This document shows, piece by piece, positions 15,077 through 24,659 of a stretch of 64,000 bases of DNA. How positions within the stretch are numbered: the stretch's first letter is position 1; every line of letters begins with the position of its first letter. Below the pieces are notes generated by a model. The model was not told the DNA's origin, made no database searches, and was given only the letters and a program-made list of their open reading frames with translations. The position numbers were made by a program, and so were the translations under genes. The stretch covers positions 124,001 to 188,000 of the forward strand of contig NZ_BAUX01000008.1 in the NCBI RefSeq assembly GCF_002897035.1. Direction: 5' to 3'. Source of the stretch: Methylopila sp. Yamaguchi. Its GTDB lineage: Bacteria; Pseudomonadota; Alphaproteobacteria; Rhizobiales; Methylopilaceae.

Positions 15077-16876
15077 ATGACGTGCAACAACGACGAAGCC
15101 GATCGGCGAAGCGGCGCGGGCGGGCTCACGCGCCGTGAGGCGCTCCTCATGACGCTTGCGGCCGGCGTCACGGCGATCTCCATCACGCTCGCGGTCGAGG
15201 GCGCCGAGGCGGCGACCGCGCCCTTCCTGCATGGCGTCGCCAGCGGGGACCCGTTGAGCGACCGCGTCATTATCTGGACGCGCGTCACCAAGCCGGGCGC
15301 CACCGCCGACATCGCCGTCAACTGGATCGTGGCGGAAGACGAGGCCTTCACCCGCGTCGTGCGGTCGGGCAAAGCCGTCGCAAGGGTCGGCCGCGATCAC
15401 ACGGTGAAAGTCGACGTCACGCAGCTCTCGCCGGGCGTCGTTTATTACTACCGCTTCGAGGCCGAGCGCGCGCTGTCTCCGGTCGGTCGTACGAAGACCC
15501 TGCCCGTCGGCAAAGTCGATCGACTGATGCTGGCGGTGTTCTCCTGCTCGAACTACGAACTTGGGTTCTTCAACGTCTACAAGGAGGCGGCGAAGCGGAG
15601 AGACCTCGACGCCGTTCTGCATCTCGGCGACTACATCTACGAGTACGGCCCAGGGACCGGAGGTTACACCACGCCCGCGACCGGCCTCGGACTGGCGCCC
15701 AAGCCGCGCGACGCCGATCTCCAGCCGCGCGAAGAGATCATCCGGCTCGACCAGTACCGTGCGCGCCATGCGCTCTACAAGACTGATCCGCACCTGCAGA
15801 AGCTCCACGCGCTGGCGCCCTTCATCAACATCTGGGACGACCACGAGGTGGCGAACGACGCGTGGACCGGGGGCGCGGAAAATCACAACGCGGGCGAAGG
15901 TTCGTGGAGCGTCCGCAAGCAGCACGGCGTTCGCGCGTTCTATGAGTGGCTGCCAATCCGAGAGCCCGCGGACCGGGAGCGCGTCGATCCGGCGACCGGC
16001 AATCCCGACGCGCTCTACCGCACCTTCGACTTCGGCGACCTCGCCCGCCTCGTGATGATCGACACCCGCGAGGCCGCCCGCGACCAACAGCTTTCAAGCG
16101 CCGCGCTGGTCGCCGCTTATGTCGGCGCGCCGCCGGACGGCCCGTTCCCGAAAGACGTGCGCGAGGACGGCAAGCGCCGCACCCTGATGGGAGACGCGCA
16201 GGCGGCGTGGTTCGGCGAACAGATCGTCACGTCGACGCAAGCGTGGCAGCTGATCGGCAATCAGGTCCTGATGTTCTACCAGAACGCCCCTGATATCGCT
16301 GGATCTCCGGTGCTCAGCCCGGCGCAGAAGACGAGCTACAACGCCCTTCTCGACCAGCTTCTCGGCGCCGGCCAAAGCGAGCAGATCGCTCAGCTCGGCG
16401 CGGCGGGCCTGCCAACGCCGCTCGCCGCCGACGCCTGGACCGGCTATCCCACGGCCCGCGTCAAGATGCTGAAGACCCTCGCCAAAGCGAAGAGCCCGAT
16501 CGTGCTGACGGGGGACTCCCACAACGCCTGGACGGCCAACCTCGTCCTGCCTTCCGGGACAGGCTCCAGGCCCGTCGCGCCGGAGTTCGGCGGCACGTCC
16601 GTGAGTTCGCCGGGTATGGAGCAGTATCTGCTCGGCGTGCCGCCGACGGCGACCGCGGCGCTTCAGGTCGACAGCAGCGCCCGGAAATCGCCCGTCGACA
16701 AGCTGATCTACACGGAGCAAAGCCGCCGTGGTTTCATGCTGGTCGACGTTCGTCCGACATACGCCGACGTCGTCCATGTCTTCGTGTCGAACGTCTTCGG
16801 GCCGGATTACACGGTCGAGAACAAGCGCTTTCGCGTCCCGCTCGGATCGCGGCAGGCGATCCCTCTGTCCTCCTGA
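15077..16876 (+). CDS. phoD: PhoD-like alkaline phosphatase, Tat-exported
   Basis: A 599-residue phosphodiesterase/phosphatase of the PhoD family (Ca/Fe metalloenzyme releasing phosphate outside the cytoplasm). The N-terminus carries a twin-arginine signal (LTRREALLMTLAAG, cleavage near VEGAEA). Then come the Ig-like N-domain (HGVASGDPLSDRVIIWTRV) and the catalytic domain with FSCSNYELGFF, HLGDYIYEYG, NIWDDHEVANDAW and, near residue 475, VLTGDSHNAW, all metal-ligand motifs. It stands alone between a terminator upstream and the convergent nusB operon. No Pho box was recognised. Confidence 0.93.
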   Translation: MTCNNDEADRRSGAGGLTRREALLMTLAAGVTAISITLAVEGAEAATAPFLHGVASGDPLSDRVIIWTRVTKPGATADIAVNWIVAEDEAFTRVVRSGKAVARVGRDHTVKVDVTQLSPGVVYYYRFEAERALSPVGRTKTLPVGKVDRLMLAVFSCSNYELGFFNVYKEAAKRRDLDAVLHLGDYIYEYGPGTGGYTTPATGLGLAPKPRDADLQPREEIIRLDQYRARHALYKTDPHLQKLHALAPFINIWDDHEVANDAWTGGAENHNAGEGSWSVRKQHGVRAFYEWLPIREPADRERVDPATGNPDALYRTFDFGDLARLVMIDTREAARDQQLSSAALVAAYVGAPPDGPFPKDVREDGKRRTLMGDAQAAWFGEQIVTSTQAWQLIGNQVLMFYQNAPDIAGSPVLSPAQKTSYNALLDQLLGAGQSEQIAQLGAAGLPTPLAADAWTGYPTARVKMLKTLAKAKSPIVLTGDSHNAWTANLVLPSGTGSRPVAPEFGGTSVSSPGMEQYLLGVPPTATAALQVDSSARKSPVDKLIYTEQSRRGFMLVDVRPTYADVVHVFVSNVFGPDYTVENKRFRVPLGSRQAIPLSS

Positions 16877-16905
16877 GCGGAGGCGCACGCAGCGCGGGGC
16901 CTCCC

Positions 16906-16924
16906 GCGCCGCCGGCGCTTTTTC
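16906..16924 (+). terminator. Probable intrinsic terminator after phoD
   Basis: GCGCC, a GCC loop and GGCGC are followed by five T, 30 bases past the phoD stop. The stem is short and the T-run overlaps the nusB stop region, so it may also mark the convergent junction. Confidence 0.55.
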
Positions 16925-17386
16925 TCAGCCCTTCGCGAGATCTTCGGCGCGGACGTTGCGGGCGATGGCGTCGAGCACGGCGTTGACCATGCCGGCCTCG
17001 TCCCGGTCGAAGAAGGCGTGGGCGATGTCCACGTACTCGCTGATCACCACCTTGACGGGGACGTCCCTGCGCTTGCCGAGCTCGAAGGCCCCGGCGCGCA
17101 GGATCGCCCGCATGATCGCCTCGACGCGCTTCAGCGGCCAGCCGGCCTGCAGCGTCTGGTCGATCAGCGGGTCGAGCGCGCGCTGCTGCTTGAGCACGCC
17201 GCCGACGAGGTCGCGGAAGAACGCGGCCTCGGCGGGCTTGTACTCCTCGCCGTCGACCACCTTGCCAATCCAGTGGGATTCGAACTCAGCGAGCGTGTCC
17301 GGCAGCGGCGTGCCGGCGATGTCCATCTGATAGAGCGCCTGGACGGCTGCAAGCCGCGCCGCGGAGCGCTGTTCGCCCTTGGCCAT
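16925..17386 (-). CDS. nusB: Transcription antitermination factor NusB
   Basis: A 153-residue NusB, which with NusE (S10) binds boxA RNA for rRNA antitermination. The all-helical family pattern is seen in RSAARLAAVQALYQMD at the N-terminus, FFRDLVGGVL, LKRVEAIMRAILRAGAFEL and VVISEYVDIAHAFF. It is the last gene of the glyA-nrdR-ribD-ribE-ribH-nusB operon, one base after ribH. This is the standard alphaproteobacterial arrangement. Confidence 0.96.
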   Translation of the reverse strand: MAKGEQRSAARLAAVQALYQMDIAGTPLPDTLAEFESHWIGKVVDGEEYKPAEAAFFRDLVGGVLKQQRALDPLIDQTLQAGWPLKRVEAIMRAILRAGAFELGKRRDVPVKVVISEYVDIAHAFFDRDEAGMVNAVLDAIARNVRAEDLAKG

Positions 17387-17387
17387 G

Positions 17388-17873
17388 TCAGACGCACCCC
17401 GCCCAGCGCTTCAGGCGAAGCACGGCGAGCGCCGCGGCGGCGGCGTCGCCGCCCTTGTTCATCTCCGCCACGCGGGCGCGGGCAAGCGCCTGCGCCTCGT
17501 TCTCGACCGTCAGGATGCCGTTGCCGAGCGGAAGCTTGCGACTGACCGACAGGTCCATCAGGGCGCGCGCGCTCTGCTCCGTGACGATCTCGTAGTGCGT
17601 GGTCTCGCCGCGGATGACGCAACCGAGCGCGACCACCGCGTCGTAGGGCTGGTGCCGGGCCGCGGCGGCGTCGGCCAGGATCGCGATGGTCGGCGGAATT
17701 TCGAGCGCCCCGGGCACGCTGACGACGTCGAAGGCCGCGCCAGCGGCCTCGAGGCCTGCGGTCGCGCCTTTCAGCAGTTCGTCGGCGATGGCGTCGTAGA
17801 AGCGCGCTTCGACGACGAGCACGCGGGCGGGCGTCTTCTCGACGCCGCCGACGCGGCGTTGCGGTTCGGCCAT
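17388..17873 (-). CDS. ribH: 6,7-dimethyl-8-ribityllumazine synthase
   Basis: A 161-residue lumazine synthase, the penultimate enzyme of riboflavin synthesis, joining the ribitylamino-pyrimidine and the 3,4-dihydroxybutanone phosphate. Visible motifs are [46 protein letters not shown] (with the catalytic His) and [14 protein letters not shown]. The first 15 residues are a variable extension. Gaps to ribE (36 bases) and nusB (1 base) mark it as part of the operon. Confidence 0.97.
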   Translation of the reverse strand: MAEPQRRVGGVEKTPARVLVVEARFYDAIADELLKGATAGLEAAGAAFDVVSVPGALEIPPTIAILADAAAARHQPYDAVVALGCVIRGETTHYEIVTEQSARALMDLSVSRKLPLGNGILTVENEAQALARARVAEMNKGGDAAAAALAVLRLKRWAGCV

Positions 17874-17909
17874 GGGGTGACGAATGCCTTCAAGATCAAG
17901 CGGAACGGC

Positions 17910-18524
17910 TCAGTAGCCGAGGCTGCGCGCCTCGGCAAGCCGCCCGGCGTAGCGCGCCATCATGTCCACTTCGAGGTTGACGCGGTCGCCGACCTGGCGG
18001 TCGGCCCAGGTCGTCGCCCCGAGGGTGTGCGGGATGAGATGCACGGAGAACAGCTCGCGGTCCACCTGGTTGACGGTCAGCGAAATCCCGTCGAGGCAGA
18101 CCGAGCCCTTCACAGCGATGAACTTCGCGAACTCGATGGGCGCGGCGAGCACGAACCGTGAGGTGTCGGGGCCGTCGTCGCGCTCGACGATCTCCGCCGC
18201 GCCGTCGACATGGCCAAGCACAAGGTGTCCGCCGAGCTCGTCGCCGATCTTCAGGGCGCGTTCCAGATTCAGCCGCCGTCCGACGCCCCACTCCCCAACC
18301 GTGGTGAGACGCTGGGTTTCCGGCCCGGCCTCGACCGCGAAGGCCGCGCCGAGGCCTTCGGGCTCGACGGAGACGACGGTGAGGCAGACGCCGTCGCAGG
18401 CGATCGAGGCGCCGAGGTCGATCGAGCGCGGATCATAGCGCGACGCGATCATGAAGCTCGTGATCTCGTCGCCGTCGTCGCGGGCGACGACTTCGCCGAT
18501 GTCGGAGATGATGCCGGTGAACAT
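17910..18524 (-). CDS. ribE: Riboflavin synthase, alpha chain
   Basis: A 204-residue riboflavin synthase that dismutates two lumazines to riboflavin. It shows the family's internal duplication: first barrel MFTGIISDIGEV...CDGVCLTVV, second barrel LVLGHVDGAAEIVE...CLDGISLTVNQV. The N-terminal MFTGI is diagnostic, which fixes the start at 18524. Gene order and strand match ribD upstream (28-base gap) and ribH downstream. Some genomes call this gene ribC. Confidence 0.96.
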   Translation of the reverse strand: MFTGIISDIGEVVARDDGDEITSFMIASRYDPRSIDLGASIACDGVCLTVVSVEPEGLGAAFAVEAGPETQRLTTVGEWGVGRRLNLERALKIGDELGGHLVLGHVDGAAEIVERDDGPDTSRFVLAAPIEFAKFIAVKGSVCLDGISLTVNQVDRELFSVHLIPHTLGATTWADRQVGDRVNLEVDMMARYAGRLAEARSLGY

Positions 18525-18552
18525 TGCGATGCCTCAGGATGACGGCGCGGGC

Positions 18553-19701
18553 TTAGGCGCGCTCGAAAAACGTCCAGCAGTCCTCGCCGACGCTTTCGCG
18601 GCCGATCTCGGCGAAGCGCGCCGCCTCGGTCAACGCGCCGAGCGGTCGGCCCTCGAGCGCCCCAATCGCGTCGGATCCCAGCGTCGCGGGCCCCCGCGCC
18701 ACCACAGCTTCGTCGACGAGATCGGCGTCCAGCAAGCCGGCGGCGATCGTCGGGCCGCCCTCAACCATCAGCCGGGTGACCCCGCGCAGCGCGAGCAGCT
18801 TCAGGGCGCGTGGCAGCGAAAGCCGTCCGTCGGGCCCCCGCTCGACCCGCATGACGTCGCAGCCCGCCGCACGCAGCGCGAGCTCGGCCTCGACGGGCGC
18901 GTCGACGGCCGCCACCACCCACGTCGGAACCTCGTGACACGTCGCGACCAGGCGGGAGGTCAGCGGCAGGCGCAGGTTGGAGTCGAGCACCACGCGGCAC
19001 GGAGAGCGGTCCGCCATACCCGGCAGCCGGCAGGTCAGGGCGGGGTCGTCGGCGAGCGCGGTGCCGATTCCAATGAGGATGGCGTCCGCCTCGGCGCGCA
19101 TCATGTGGACCCGGCCGCGCGACGCCTCGCCGGTGATGGCAACGGGCCTGCGGCCCGCCAGAGCGACTTTGTCATCGGCCGAAACCGCGAGCTTCAGCGT
19201 GACATGCGGCCGCCCCAAAGTGACGCGGCGGACGTGGCCGGCCGCAATCCTCAACGCCACCCGCCCGCAGCCGCCGATCGCGACGGCGACGCCCGCGGCG
19301 CGCAGGCGATCGACGCCGCGGCCGTCGACGCGGGGGTCGGGATCGCGCAGGGCGGCGACCACGCGCGCCACCCCCGCCGCGACCAGCGCGTCGACGCAGG
19401 GCGGCGTGCGGCCGTGGTGGCTGCAGGGCTCGAGCGTGACGTAGAGCGTCGCTCCCGCCGCGGCCTCGCCCGCCTGGGCCAGAGCCATGGTCTCGGCGTG
19501 GGGGCGCCCCCCCGGCTGCGTCCAGCCGCGGCCGACGACGTAGCCCGCGGGCGACACCAGCACTGCGCCCACAGACGGATTGGGCGCCGTGCGGCCCAGG
19601 CCGCGCCGCGCCAGCGCCAACGCGACCGCCATCCAGCGCGCGTCGCTTTCCGCGCAGCCGTCCGGGCCGTCAAGGCGGGGAAGCGCCAGCGCGTCCATCA
19701 T
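18553..19701 (-). CDS. ribD: Bifunctional pyrimidine deaminase/reductase RibD
   Basis: A 382-residue two-domain enzyme carrying out the second and third steps of riboflavin synthesis. The deaminase domain (about 20-150) has the zinc motif [11 protein letters not shown] and [13 protein letters not shown]. The reductase domain (about 170-375) has [37 protein letters not shown] and [15 protein letters not shown] for NADPH and substrate. The ATG overlaps the nrdR stop by 4 bases (ATGA), so the two are translationally coupled. Confidence 0.96.
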   Translation of the reverse strand: MMDALALPRLDGPDGCAESDARWMAVALALARRGLGRTAPNPSVGAVLVSPAGYVVGRGWTQPGGRPHAETMALAQAGEAAAGATLYVTLEPCSHHGRTPPCVDALVAAGVARVVAALRDPDPRVDGRGVDRLRAAGVAVAIGGCGRVALRIAAGHVRRVTLGRPHVTLKLAVSADDKVALAGRRPVAITGEASRGRVHMMRAEADAILIGIGTALADDPALTCRLPGMADRSPCRVVLDSNLRLPLTSRLVATCHEVPTWVVAAVDAPVEAELALRAAGCDVMRVERGPDGRLSLPRALKLLALRGVTRLMVEGGPTIAAGLLDADLVDEAVVARGPATLGSDAIGALEGRPLGALTEAARFAEIGRESVGEDCWTFFERA

Positions 19702-20183
19702 CGCGGCCCGTCCGCGGCGGCGGACGCGGCCTCATCGCCGGCGAGCTCGTCGAGAAGGGTCTCGAAGTCCTTGGCTTCCCGGAAATTCTTGTAGACCGAC
19801 GCAAAGCGCACATAGGCGACGTCGTCGACGGTCTTCAGCCCTTCCATCACGAAGCGGCCGATGGTCTCGGTGGTGACCTCGGTCTCGCCGCTCGCCTCGA
19901 GCTGGCGCACGATCGCGGAGACCATCTGCTCGATGCGTTCCGGATCGACCGGGCGCTTTCGCAGGGCGACGGCGAGAGACCTGTGCAGCTTGTCTCGGTC
20001 GAACGGGACACGGCGGCCCGAGCGCTTCGCCACCACGAGCTCGCGCAGTTGCACGCGTTCGAAGGTGGTAAAGCGCTGGCCGCAGACGCCGCACACCCGT
20101 CGGCGACGGATCGCGGCGTCATCTTCGGTCGGACGGGAGTCCTTGACCTGCGTGTCAGGCGCGCCGCAGTGCGGACAACGCAT
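19698..20183 (-). CDS. nrdR: Transcriptional repressor NrdR
   Basis: A 161-residue zinc-ribbon/ATP-cone repressor of ribonucleotide reductase genes. The N-terminus [17 protein letters not shown] and [15 protein letters not shown] gives the four zinc cysteines. Residues from about 49 to 139 ([17 protein letters not shown] ... [15 protein letters not shown]) are the ATP-cone that senses ATP and dATP. The alanine-rich C-terminus after DELAGDE is extended. It lies 22 bases after glyA and overlaps ribD, as in most Rhizobiales. No nrd gene or NrdR box was noticed in the window. Confidence 0.97.
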   Translation of the reverse strand: MRCPHCGAPDTQVKDSRPTEDDAAIRRRRVCGVCGQRFTTFERVQLRELVVAKRSGRRVPFDRDKLHRSLAVALRKRPVDPERIEQMVSAIVRQLEASGETEVTTETIGRFVMEGLKTVDDVAYVRFASVYKNFREAKDFETLLDELAGDEAASAAADGPR

Positions 20184-20205
20184 TCAGTACTCCCGCGGTT
20201 GCTCC

Positions 20206-21513
20206 TCAGTCCGCGTAGATGGGGAAGCGCTCCACCAGGTTCGAGACCTGCTGGCGAACCTTCGCCTCAACCGCGCTGTCCTCTTCCGTGTTGTTCTGCG
20301 AAAGCACGTCGAGGACCGTCGCGATCATGTCGCCGATTTCCTGGAACTCCGCAACGCCGAAGCCGCGGGTGGTGCCGGCCGGCGTGCCGAGGCGGATGCC
20401 GGAGGTGACCATCGGCTTCGCCGGATCGAACGGAATGCCGTTCTTGTTGCAGGTGATGTGGGCGCGGCCGAGCGCGATCTCGGAGACCTTGCCCGTGAGG
20501 TTCTTCGGACGCAGGTCGACGAGCATCAGGTGCGTGTCGGTGCCGCCGGAGACGATGTCGAAGCCGTGGCCCTTCAGGTTCTCGGCGAGCGCCTTCGCGT
20601 TGGCGATGACGTTCTGGGCGTAGATCTTGAAGTCCGGCTTCAGCGCCTCGCCGAAGGCCACCGCCTTCGCCGCGATCACGTGCATCAGCGGGCCGCCCTG
20701 AAGGCCGGGGAACACCGCCGAGTTGAACTTCTTAGCGAGATCCTCGTCGTTGGTGAGGATCATGCCGCCGCGCGGGCCGCGCAGCGTCTTGTGGGTCGTG
20801 GTGGTCGCGACGTGGCAGTGATCCAGCGGGTTCGGGTGCTGGCCGCCGGCGACGAGGCCCGCGAAGTGGGCCATGTCGACCATGAACTTGGCGCCGACCG
20901 CGTCCGCGATCTTGCGGAAGGCCGCAAAGTCGATCTGACGCGGATAGGCCGAGCCGCCCGCGATGATGACCTTCGGCTTGTGCTGCTCGGCGAGAGCCGC
21001 GACCTCTTCCATGTCGATGAGGTGCGTGTCGGGCTTCACGTGGTAGTTGACCGCGTTGAACCACTTGCCCGAGAGCGCGGCCTTGGCGCCGTGGGTCAGA
21101 TGGCCGCCGGCGGCGAGGTCGAGGCCGAGGAAGGTGTCGCCCGGCTGCATGAGCGCGAAGAACACCGCCGTGTTCGCCTGCGCGCCGGAGTGGGGCTGCA
21201 CGTTCGCGAACTGGCAGTTGAAGAGCTTCTTGGCGCGGTCGATCGCCAGCTGCTCGGCGACGTCGACGAACTGGCAACCGCCGTAGTAGCGGCGGCCGGG
21301 ATAGCCTTCGGCGTACTTGTTGGTGAGGACGGAGCCCTGGGCTTCGAGCACCGCCTTGGAGACGATGTTCTCCGAGGCGATCAGCTCGATCTCGTCGCGC
21401 TGGCGTCCGAGCTCCGACTTGACCGAGTCGAACAGCTCGGGATCGACCTCGGCGAGCGACGCCTGGAAGAAGCGGCTTTCGGCCGCGCGGGCCTGGACGT
21501 CGGTGACGGACAT
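20206..21513 (-). CDS. glyA: Serine hydroxymethyltransferase
   Basis: A 435-residue PLP enzyme that interconverts serine and glycine with tetrahydrofolate, feeding one-carbon units. Motifs include [42 protein letters not shown], and the PLP lysine in [15 protein letters not shown]. The ATG at 21513 has GGAGGA eight bases upstream, so the frame extension to 21582 is not coding. It begins the glyA-nrdR-rib-nusB operon; the promoter should lie in the 405-base gap upstream. Confidence 0.97.
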   Translation of the reverse strand: MSVTDVQARAAESRFFQASLAEVDPELFDSVKSELGRQRDEIELIASENIVSKAVLEAQGSVLTNKYAEGYPGRRYYGGCQFVDVAEQLAIDRAKKLFNCQFANVQPHSGAQANTAVFFALMQPGDTFLGLDLAAGGHLTHGAKAALSGKWFNAVNYHVKPDTHLIDMEEVAALAEQHKPKVIIAGGSAYPRQIDFAAFRKIADAVGAKFMVDMAHFAGLVAGGQHPNPLDHCHVATTTTHKTLRGPRGGMILTNDEDLAKKFNSAVFPGLQGGPLMHVIAAKAVAFGEALKPDFKIYAQNVIANAKALAENLKGHGFDIVSGGTDTHLMLVDLRPKNLTGKVSEIALGRAHITCNKNGIPFDPAKPMVTSGIRLGTPAGTTRGFGVAEFQEIGDMIATVLDVLSQNNTEEDSAVEAKVRQQVSNLVERFPIYAD

Positions 21514-21918
21514 AGACGGCTCCTCCTCGGAATGGGGCGAGCGTCCGCCGGCGCGCCGAACGCGAACCGTCGCGGACATCAACCCAGCTAAACCCGTGCG
21601 TGCGACGCGCGGGCGGCTGCGTGTTCTCGACCAACGGCTACCACATGTCGGAAAGCCCAGCCAAGCCGCGCGAGCCGGTCCCGCGACTTGGTCGCATCAG
21701 ACTTTCGAAGGGCTGGCATGCCAGATACCTGCCGGATTCGTGCGGCCTTTCAGCGTTTCAGCGGGGTCGCCTTCAGCGCTTCTGAGCCGCTATATCCGGC
21801 TCAGCGCGGGCTTGGAGCCGAGCGTCAGGGACGCGTCATGGGGCGGGACAAAGCTCTTAACGCGATCGCCCTGCTGGGGCAGGCGAAACGTCGCCTCCTC
21901 AGCGGCGACCCGACCGCC
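21514..21918 (-). other. 405-base upstream region of glyA
   Basis: No convincing gene is found on either strand; a 61-codon open frame on the plus strand has neither ribosome binding site nor family likeness. The one clear structure is a perfect 8-bp hairpin CTGAGCCG/CGGCTCAG around a CTATATC loop at 21782-21804. It has no T-run and lies 115 bases past the small upstream gene. The region should contain the glyA promoter, but I could not pick a box pair with confidence. Confidence 0.4.
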
Positions 21919-22146
21919 CTACTCCGCCGCCAGCCGCAGCCGGAGCTTCCGCACGGCGATCAGCTTGAGGTGCTCCTGGCTGGCGTTGGTGGGGCCGACG
22001 ACGACCACCTCGACCCCGGTCGCACCGTCGATCGCCGCGCAGCGGACGAAGCCGCCGCGGGTGACGAACTCGAACAGCACCTCTCCCGACGCGCCGACGG
22101 CCGGCGCGCCGCCCTTCAGAGGCGTGCGCGGCCGGCCGTCGGTCAT
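21919..22146 (-). CDS. Small conserved protein resembling DUF6898
   Basis: A 75-residue protein with a compact beta-alpha pattern: EVLFEFVTRGGFVRCAAID, ATGVEVVVVGPTNASQEHLKLIAVRKLRLRLA. The 'AIDxxTGVEVVxxGP' core with a terminal Leu/Arg helix resembles a small family of Rhizobiales (DUF6898 as far as I recall); its function is unknown. The ATG has AAAGGA seven bases upstream, which supports it as a real gene. It follows the L,D-transpeptidase by 25 bases on the same strand and may share its transcript. Confidence 0.7.
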   Translation of the reverse strand: MTDGRPRTPLKGGAPAVGASGEVLFEFVTRGGFVRCAAIDGATGVEVVVVGPTNASQEHLKLIAVRKLRLRLAAE

Positions 22147-22171
22147 TGTCGCGGGTCCTTTCGCGCGGCGC

Positions 22172-23437
22172 TCAGCGCGCCATCGCGAGTTCGCCGGTGC
22201 CGTCCATGCCGTAGATGTCCTCGCGGAACTGCACGGTGCCGTCCTGCGCGCCCCAGCCCGAGATGTACCGCCAGTAAACCGGCACGTAGGGGGTCAGGTT
22301 GATGTCGATGCGCTCGCCCGACTTGATGGCGGCGTCGATCGCGCGACGGTCCCAGCCGGCCTGGTTCTTCGCCAGCCAGCCGACCAGCTCCTTGACGTTC
22401 TGAATGCGCACGCAGCCCGAGGAGTGGAAACGGGCGTTCTCGCCGAACAGGTTCTTCGACGGCGTGTCGTGCATGTAGACGCCGTCCTTGTTCGGCATGT
22501 TGATGCGGACCACGCCCATCGAATTGTCGTCGCCCGGATCCTGGCGATACATGTACTGCGTCGCCTCCATCGTGTTCCAGTTGATCTGGTCGGGCTGCGT
22601 CTCCACCCCCTGCTGGGAGTAGATGCGGATGCGCTTCTTCGTCAGGTACTGCGGATCCTTCTGCATCATCGGAATGAGGTCCTTCCGGATGATGGAGGCG
22701 GGCACGGTCCAGTAGGGATTGAAGTTCACCTGCTGGATCTTGGCGTCGAGCACCGGCGAGGCGCGGTCGGCCTTGCCGACGACCGCCGTGTAGCGCGCCG
22801 CGACCTGACCGTCTTCGACCGCCTCGATCTCGGCCGCCGGGATGTTGCAGAGCACGTAGCGCGCGCCGATGTTCCCGCCCGCCATGGTGCGGATGCGCAC
22901 CACATTGGTCTCGAGCTGGCGCAGCCGGGTCTCGGCCGGGATGTTGAGCGACTGCATGGTGTCGTCGCCGACGACGCCGACGGGGATCAGGCCGTGGCGG
23001 GCCTGGAAGCGCTTCACCGCGCCCTCGACGTAGCTGTCGAACACCGGCGACATGCCGAGGTTGGGATCGAGATCGTTCGTGGCGGCGAGCCGCTGACGGA
23101 GCGCGACAACCCGTTCGCCGCGCGATCCGAGCTTCAGGCGTTCGCCAGCCGGCACGCGGGTCCACCCGCCGCGAGAGACGATGCTCGTGTAGTCCTGGAT
23201 AGCCAGTTCCGTCTGCTGAACGGTCGCCGGGGAGAGCAGCGGGGTGCGCGACCCGGACGTGCGGGTGACGCGCGCCGAGGCGTCGAACCTGTCCTTCCAT
23301 TCGGCCTGACTGTCGAAGGAGAGCGACATCTCCTGCGCCGAAGCCGCCGTCGCGACTGCGCCCGCCGCGGCGCCGAGGCCGAGCCTGAGGGCGTCACGGC
23401 GCGAGACGCCGCCAAACATCGAGGACCGTTCCGTCAC
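22172..23437 (-). CDS. ldtP: L,D-transpeptidase, LdtP-like
   Basis: A 421-residue peptidoglycan enzyme that makes 3-3 crosslinks or links proteins to peptidoglycan. It has a Tat-type signal (VSRRDALRLG, then Ala-rich core, cleavage near ASAQE), a peptidoglycan-binding domain (about 100-165: LKLGSRGERVVALRQRL ... VKRFQARHGLIPVGVVG) and a YkuD catalytic domain with MHDTP (His323) and FHSSGCVRI (His338, Cys342). The GTG start at 23437 follows GGAG; ATG 23419 is an alternative. The regulator LdtR lies just upstream on the same strand, as in Liberibacter and Sinorhizobium, where LdtR controls ldtP. Confidence 0.9.
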   Translation of the reverse strand: MTERSSMFGGVSRRDALRLGLGAAAGAVATAASAQEMSLSFDSQAEWKDRFDASARVTRTSGSRTPLLSPATVQQTELAIQDYTSIVSRGGWTRVPAGERLKLGSRGERVVALRQRLAATNDLDPNLGMSPVFDSYVEGAVKRFQARHGLIPVGVVGDDTMQSLNIPAETRLRQLETNVVRIRTMAGGNIGARYVLCNIPAAEIEAVEDGQVAARYTAVVGKADRASPVLDAKIQQVNFNPYWTVPASIIRKDLIPMMQKDPQYLTKKRIRIYSQQGVETQPDQINWNTMEATQYMYRQDPGDDNSMGVVRINMPNKDGVYMHDTPSKNLFGENARFHSSGCVRIQNVKELVGWLAKNQAGWDRRAIDAAIKSGERIDINLTPYVPVYWRYISGWGAQDGTVQFREDIYGMDGTGELAMAR

Positions 23438-23788
23438 GACCGATAGCTCCCCACCGAGGACTTGCGGCGCGGGCGGATGATCGCCCCGGCGCCGACACGC
23501 AGAGTGCGCGGGTCTTGGTTAACGAACCCCGACCGACCCATCCTGCAACGAGTGGAGACCACGTGCGCATCGGGCCGAAGCGATCGTCCTGAGGTCGCTT
23601 CGGAGCCCGGAGCCCGCGCCTCCGTTTCGCTTGATCAGCCACCGGTTTGAGGCGGAACGATGTCGGGGGCGAGCGTCTGGAGCGCGCTCAACCCGACGTG
23701 ATGCGTCGAGGACGCAGTCCGCAACGCGAAACGGCCGCCGGAGGAGTTCCGGCGGCCGTTCGCAGCCTAACAGCGGAGGAAAAATGGA
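23438..23788 (-). other. Intergenic region between ldtR and ldtP
   Basis: This 351-base gap holds the hairpin that ends ldtR and then the upstream region of ldtP. On the minus strand it contains a TTAACC block (around 23520) reminiscent of a CtrA half-site. No gene is visible. An LdtR operator would be expected here, but I cannot identify one without a known consensus. Confidence 0.4.
23729..23761 (-). terminator. Strong hairpin after ldtR, probable terminator
   Basis: AACGGCCGCCGGA pairs perfectly with TCCGGCGGCCGTT around a five-base loop, 28 bases past the ldtR stop. On the minus strand it is followed by TTTCGCG, a weak T-tract. Confidence 0.65.
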
Positions 23789-24301
23789 TCAGAGACGGAA
23801 ACGGATCTGATCGGTCCAGAAGCGTTCGAGCCGGCCGAGCGCGACGTTGAGCGTCTTGAAGTCGTCGGCGTTGACGCCGCCCACCTGCTCGATGGTGCGA
23901 ATGTGTTTCGAGTAGAGCTCTTCCACGATGTTGTGAATCTCCTGGCCCTGGGGGGTCAGGCTGATGCGCACCGAGCGCCGGTCCATGCGCGAGCGCTGGT
24001 GGTGCAGGAAGCCCATCTCGACGAGCTTCTTCAGATTGTAGGAGACGTTCGAGCCGAGATAGTAGCCCCGGGTGCGGAGCTCGCCGGCGGTCAGCTCGGC
24101 GTCGCCGATGTTGTAGAGCAGCAGCGCCTGGACGCTGTTGATGTCCGAACGCCCGCGGCGATCGAACTCGTCCTTGATGACGTCCAGCAGGCGGCGGTGC
24201 AGCCGCTCCACCAGGGTGAGAGCTTCGAGGTAGAGCGGGCGGACTTCGACCTGACCCTGATCGGTGGCCGGCTTCTCCGTGCTGCGCGCGAGGTTCTTCA
24301 T
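23789..24301 (-). CDS. ldtR: MarR-family regulator LdtR
   Basis: A 170-residue winged-helix regulator. Visible are the dimer helices (PLYLEALTLVERLHRRLLDVIKDEF), the recognition region (ELRTRGYYLGSNVSYNLKKLVEMG) and the wing (HHQRSRMDRRSVRISLTPQG). The SNVSYNLKKLVEMGF segment is characteristic of LdtR of Rhizobiales, a regulator of L,D-transpeptidase and stress tolerance that is inhibited by small molecules such as benzbromarone in Liberibacter. Its partner gene ldtP is directly downstream. The upstream region (24302-24500) is unusually AT-rich and should carry the promoter and probably an operator. Confidence 0.92.
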   Translation of the reverse strand: MKNLARSTEKPATDQGQVEVRPLYLEALTLVERLHRRLLDVIKDEFDRRGRSDINSVQALLLYNIGDAELTAGELRTRGYYLGSNVSYNLKKLVEMGFLHHQRSRMDRRSVRISLTPQGQEIHNIVEELYSKHIRTIEQVGGVNADDFKTLNVALGRLERFWTDQIRFRL

Positions 24302-24659
24302 GGTGAGGCCTTCCCGTAGTCTTGACTGCTCAAGGCGTCGTCCTGTCCCGCGCCTCGTTGATCTGGAAGATAGGTCCGGGAAGTGAAAATGCGTTTAAAT
24401 GGCTTGCTGAAATTTCTCTTTATTTCTTAGACTGAACAAACGGTTGCGCAGCTGAGTCAACGAGACGTTACGCACTCGGACGTCTATTGAGATTCATTTG
24501 TCCTGTCGAAATCTGAAGACGAGCATTATCGATGCTGCGCACGCCATAGTGGCGGACGAACGATTTTCCCGCTGTGCTCTCATCGGCTATCGCTTGCAGG
24601 CTGATCCGGGAGAGGGCCGTCCCGGCACGACGATCCGAGACCGGCTCAGGACATCACCC
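24302..24659 (-). other. AT-rich divergent region between ldtR and the nucleotidyltransferase gene
   Basis: From about 24370 to 24520 the sequence is much richer in A and T than the neighbourhood (GCGTTTAAATGGC, AATTTCTCTTTATTTCTTAG). It lies between two divergent genes and so probably contains both promoters. An open frame from 24498 runs into the nucleotidyltransferase, but I consider the first 54 codons untranslated because the family core starts later and a ribosome binding site sits before 24660. Confidence 0.45.

Noticed and set aside
19861-21591. 576-codon plus-strand frame opposite glyA and nrdR
   Set aside because: Antisense shadow of conserved genes; no family likeness.
21600-21785. 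61-codon plus-strand frame in the glyA upstream gap
   Set aside because: No ribosome binding site, no recognisable motif, and the length is expected by chance.
23515-23530. CtrA binding site (TTAACC) upstream of ldtP, and a similar block upstream of mraZ
   Set aside because: Only single half-sites are present; the full spaced motif is not seen, so they are not listed as sites.
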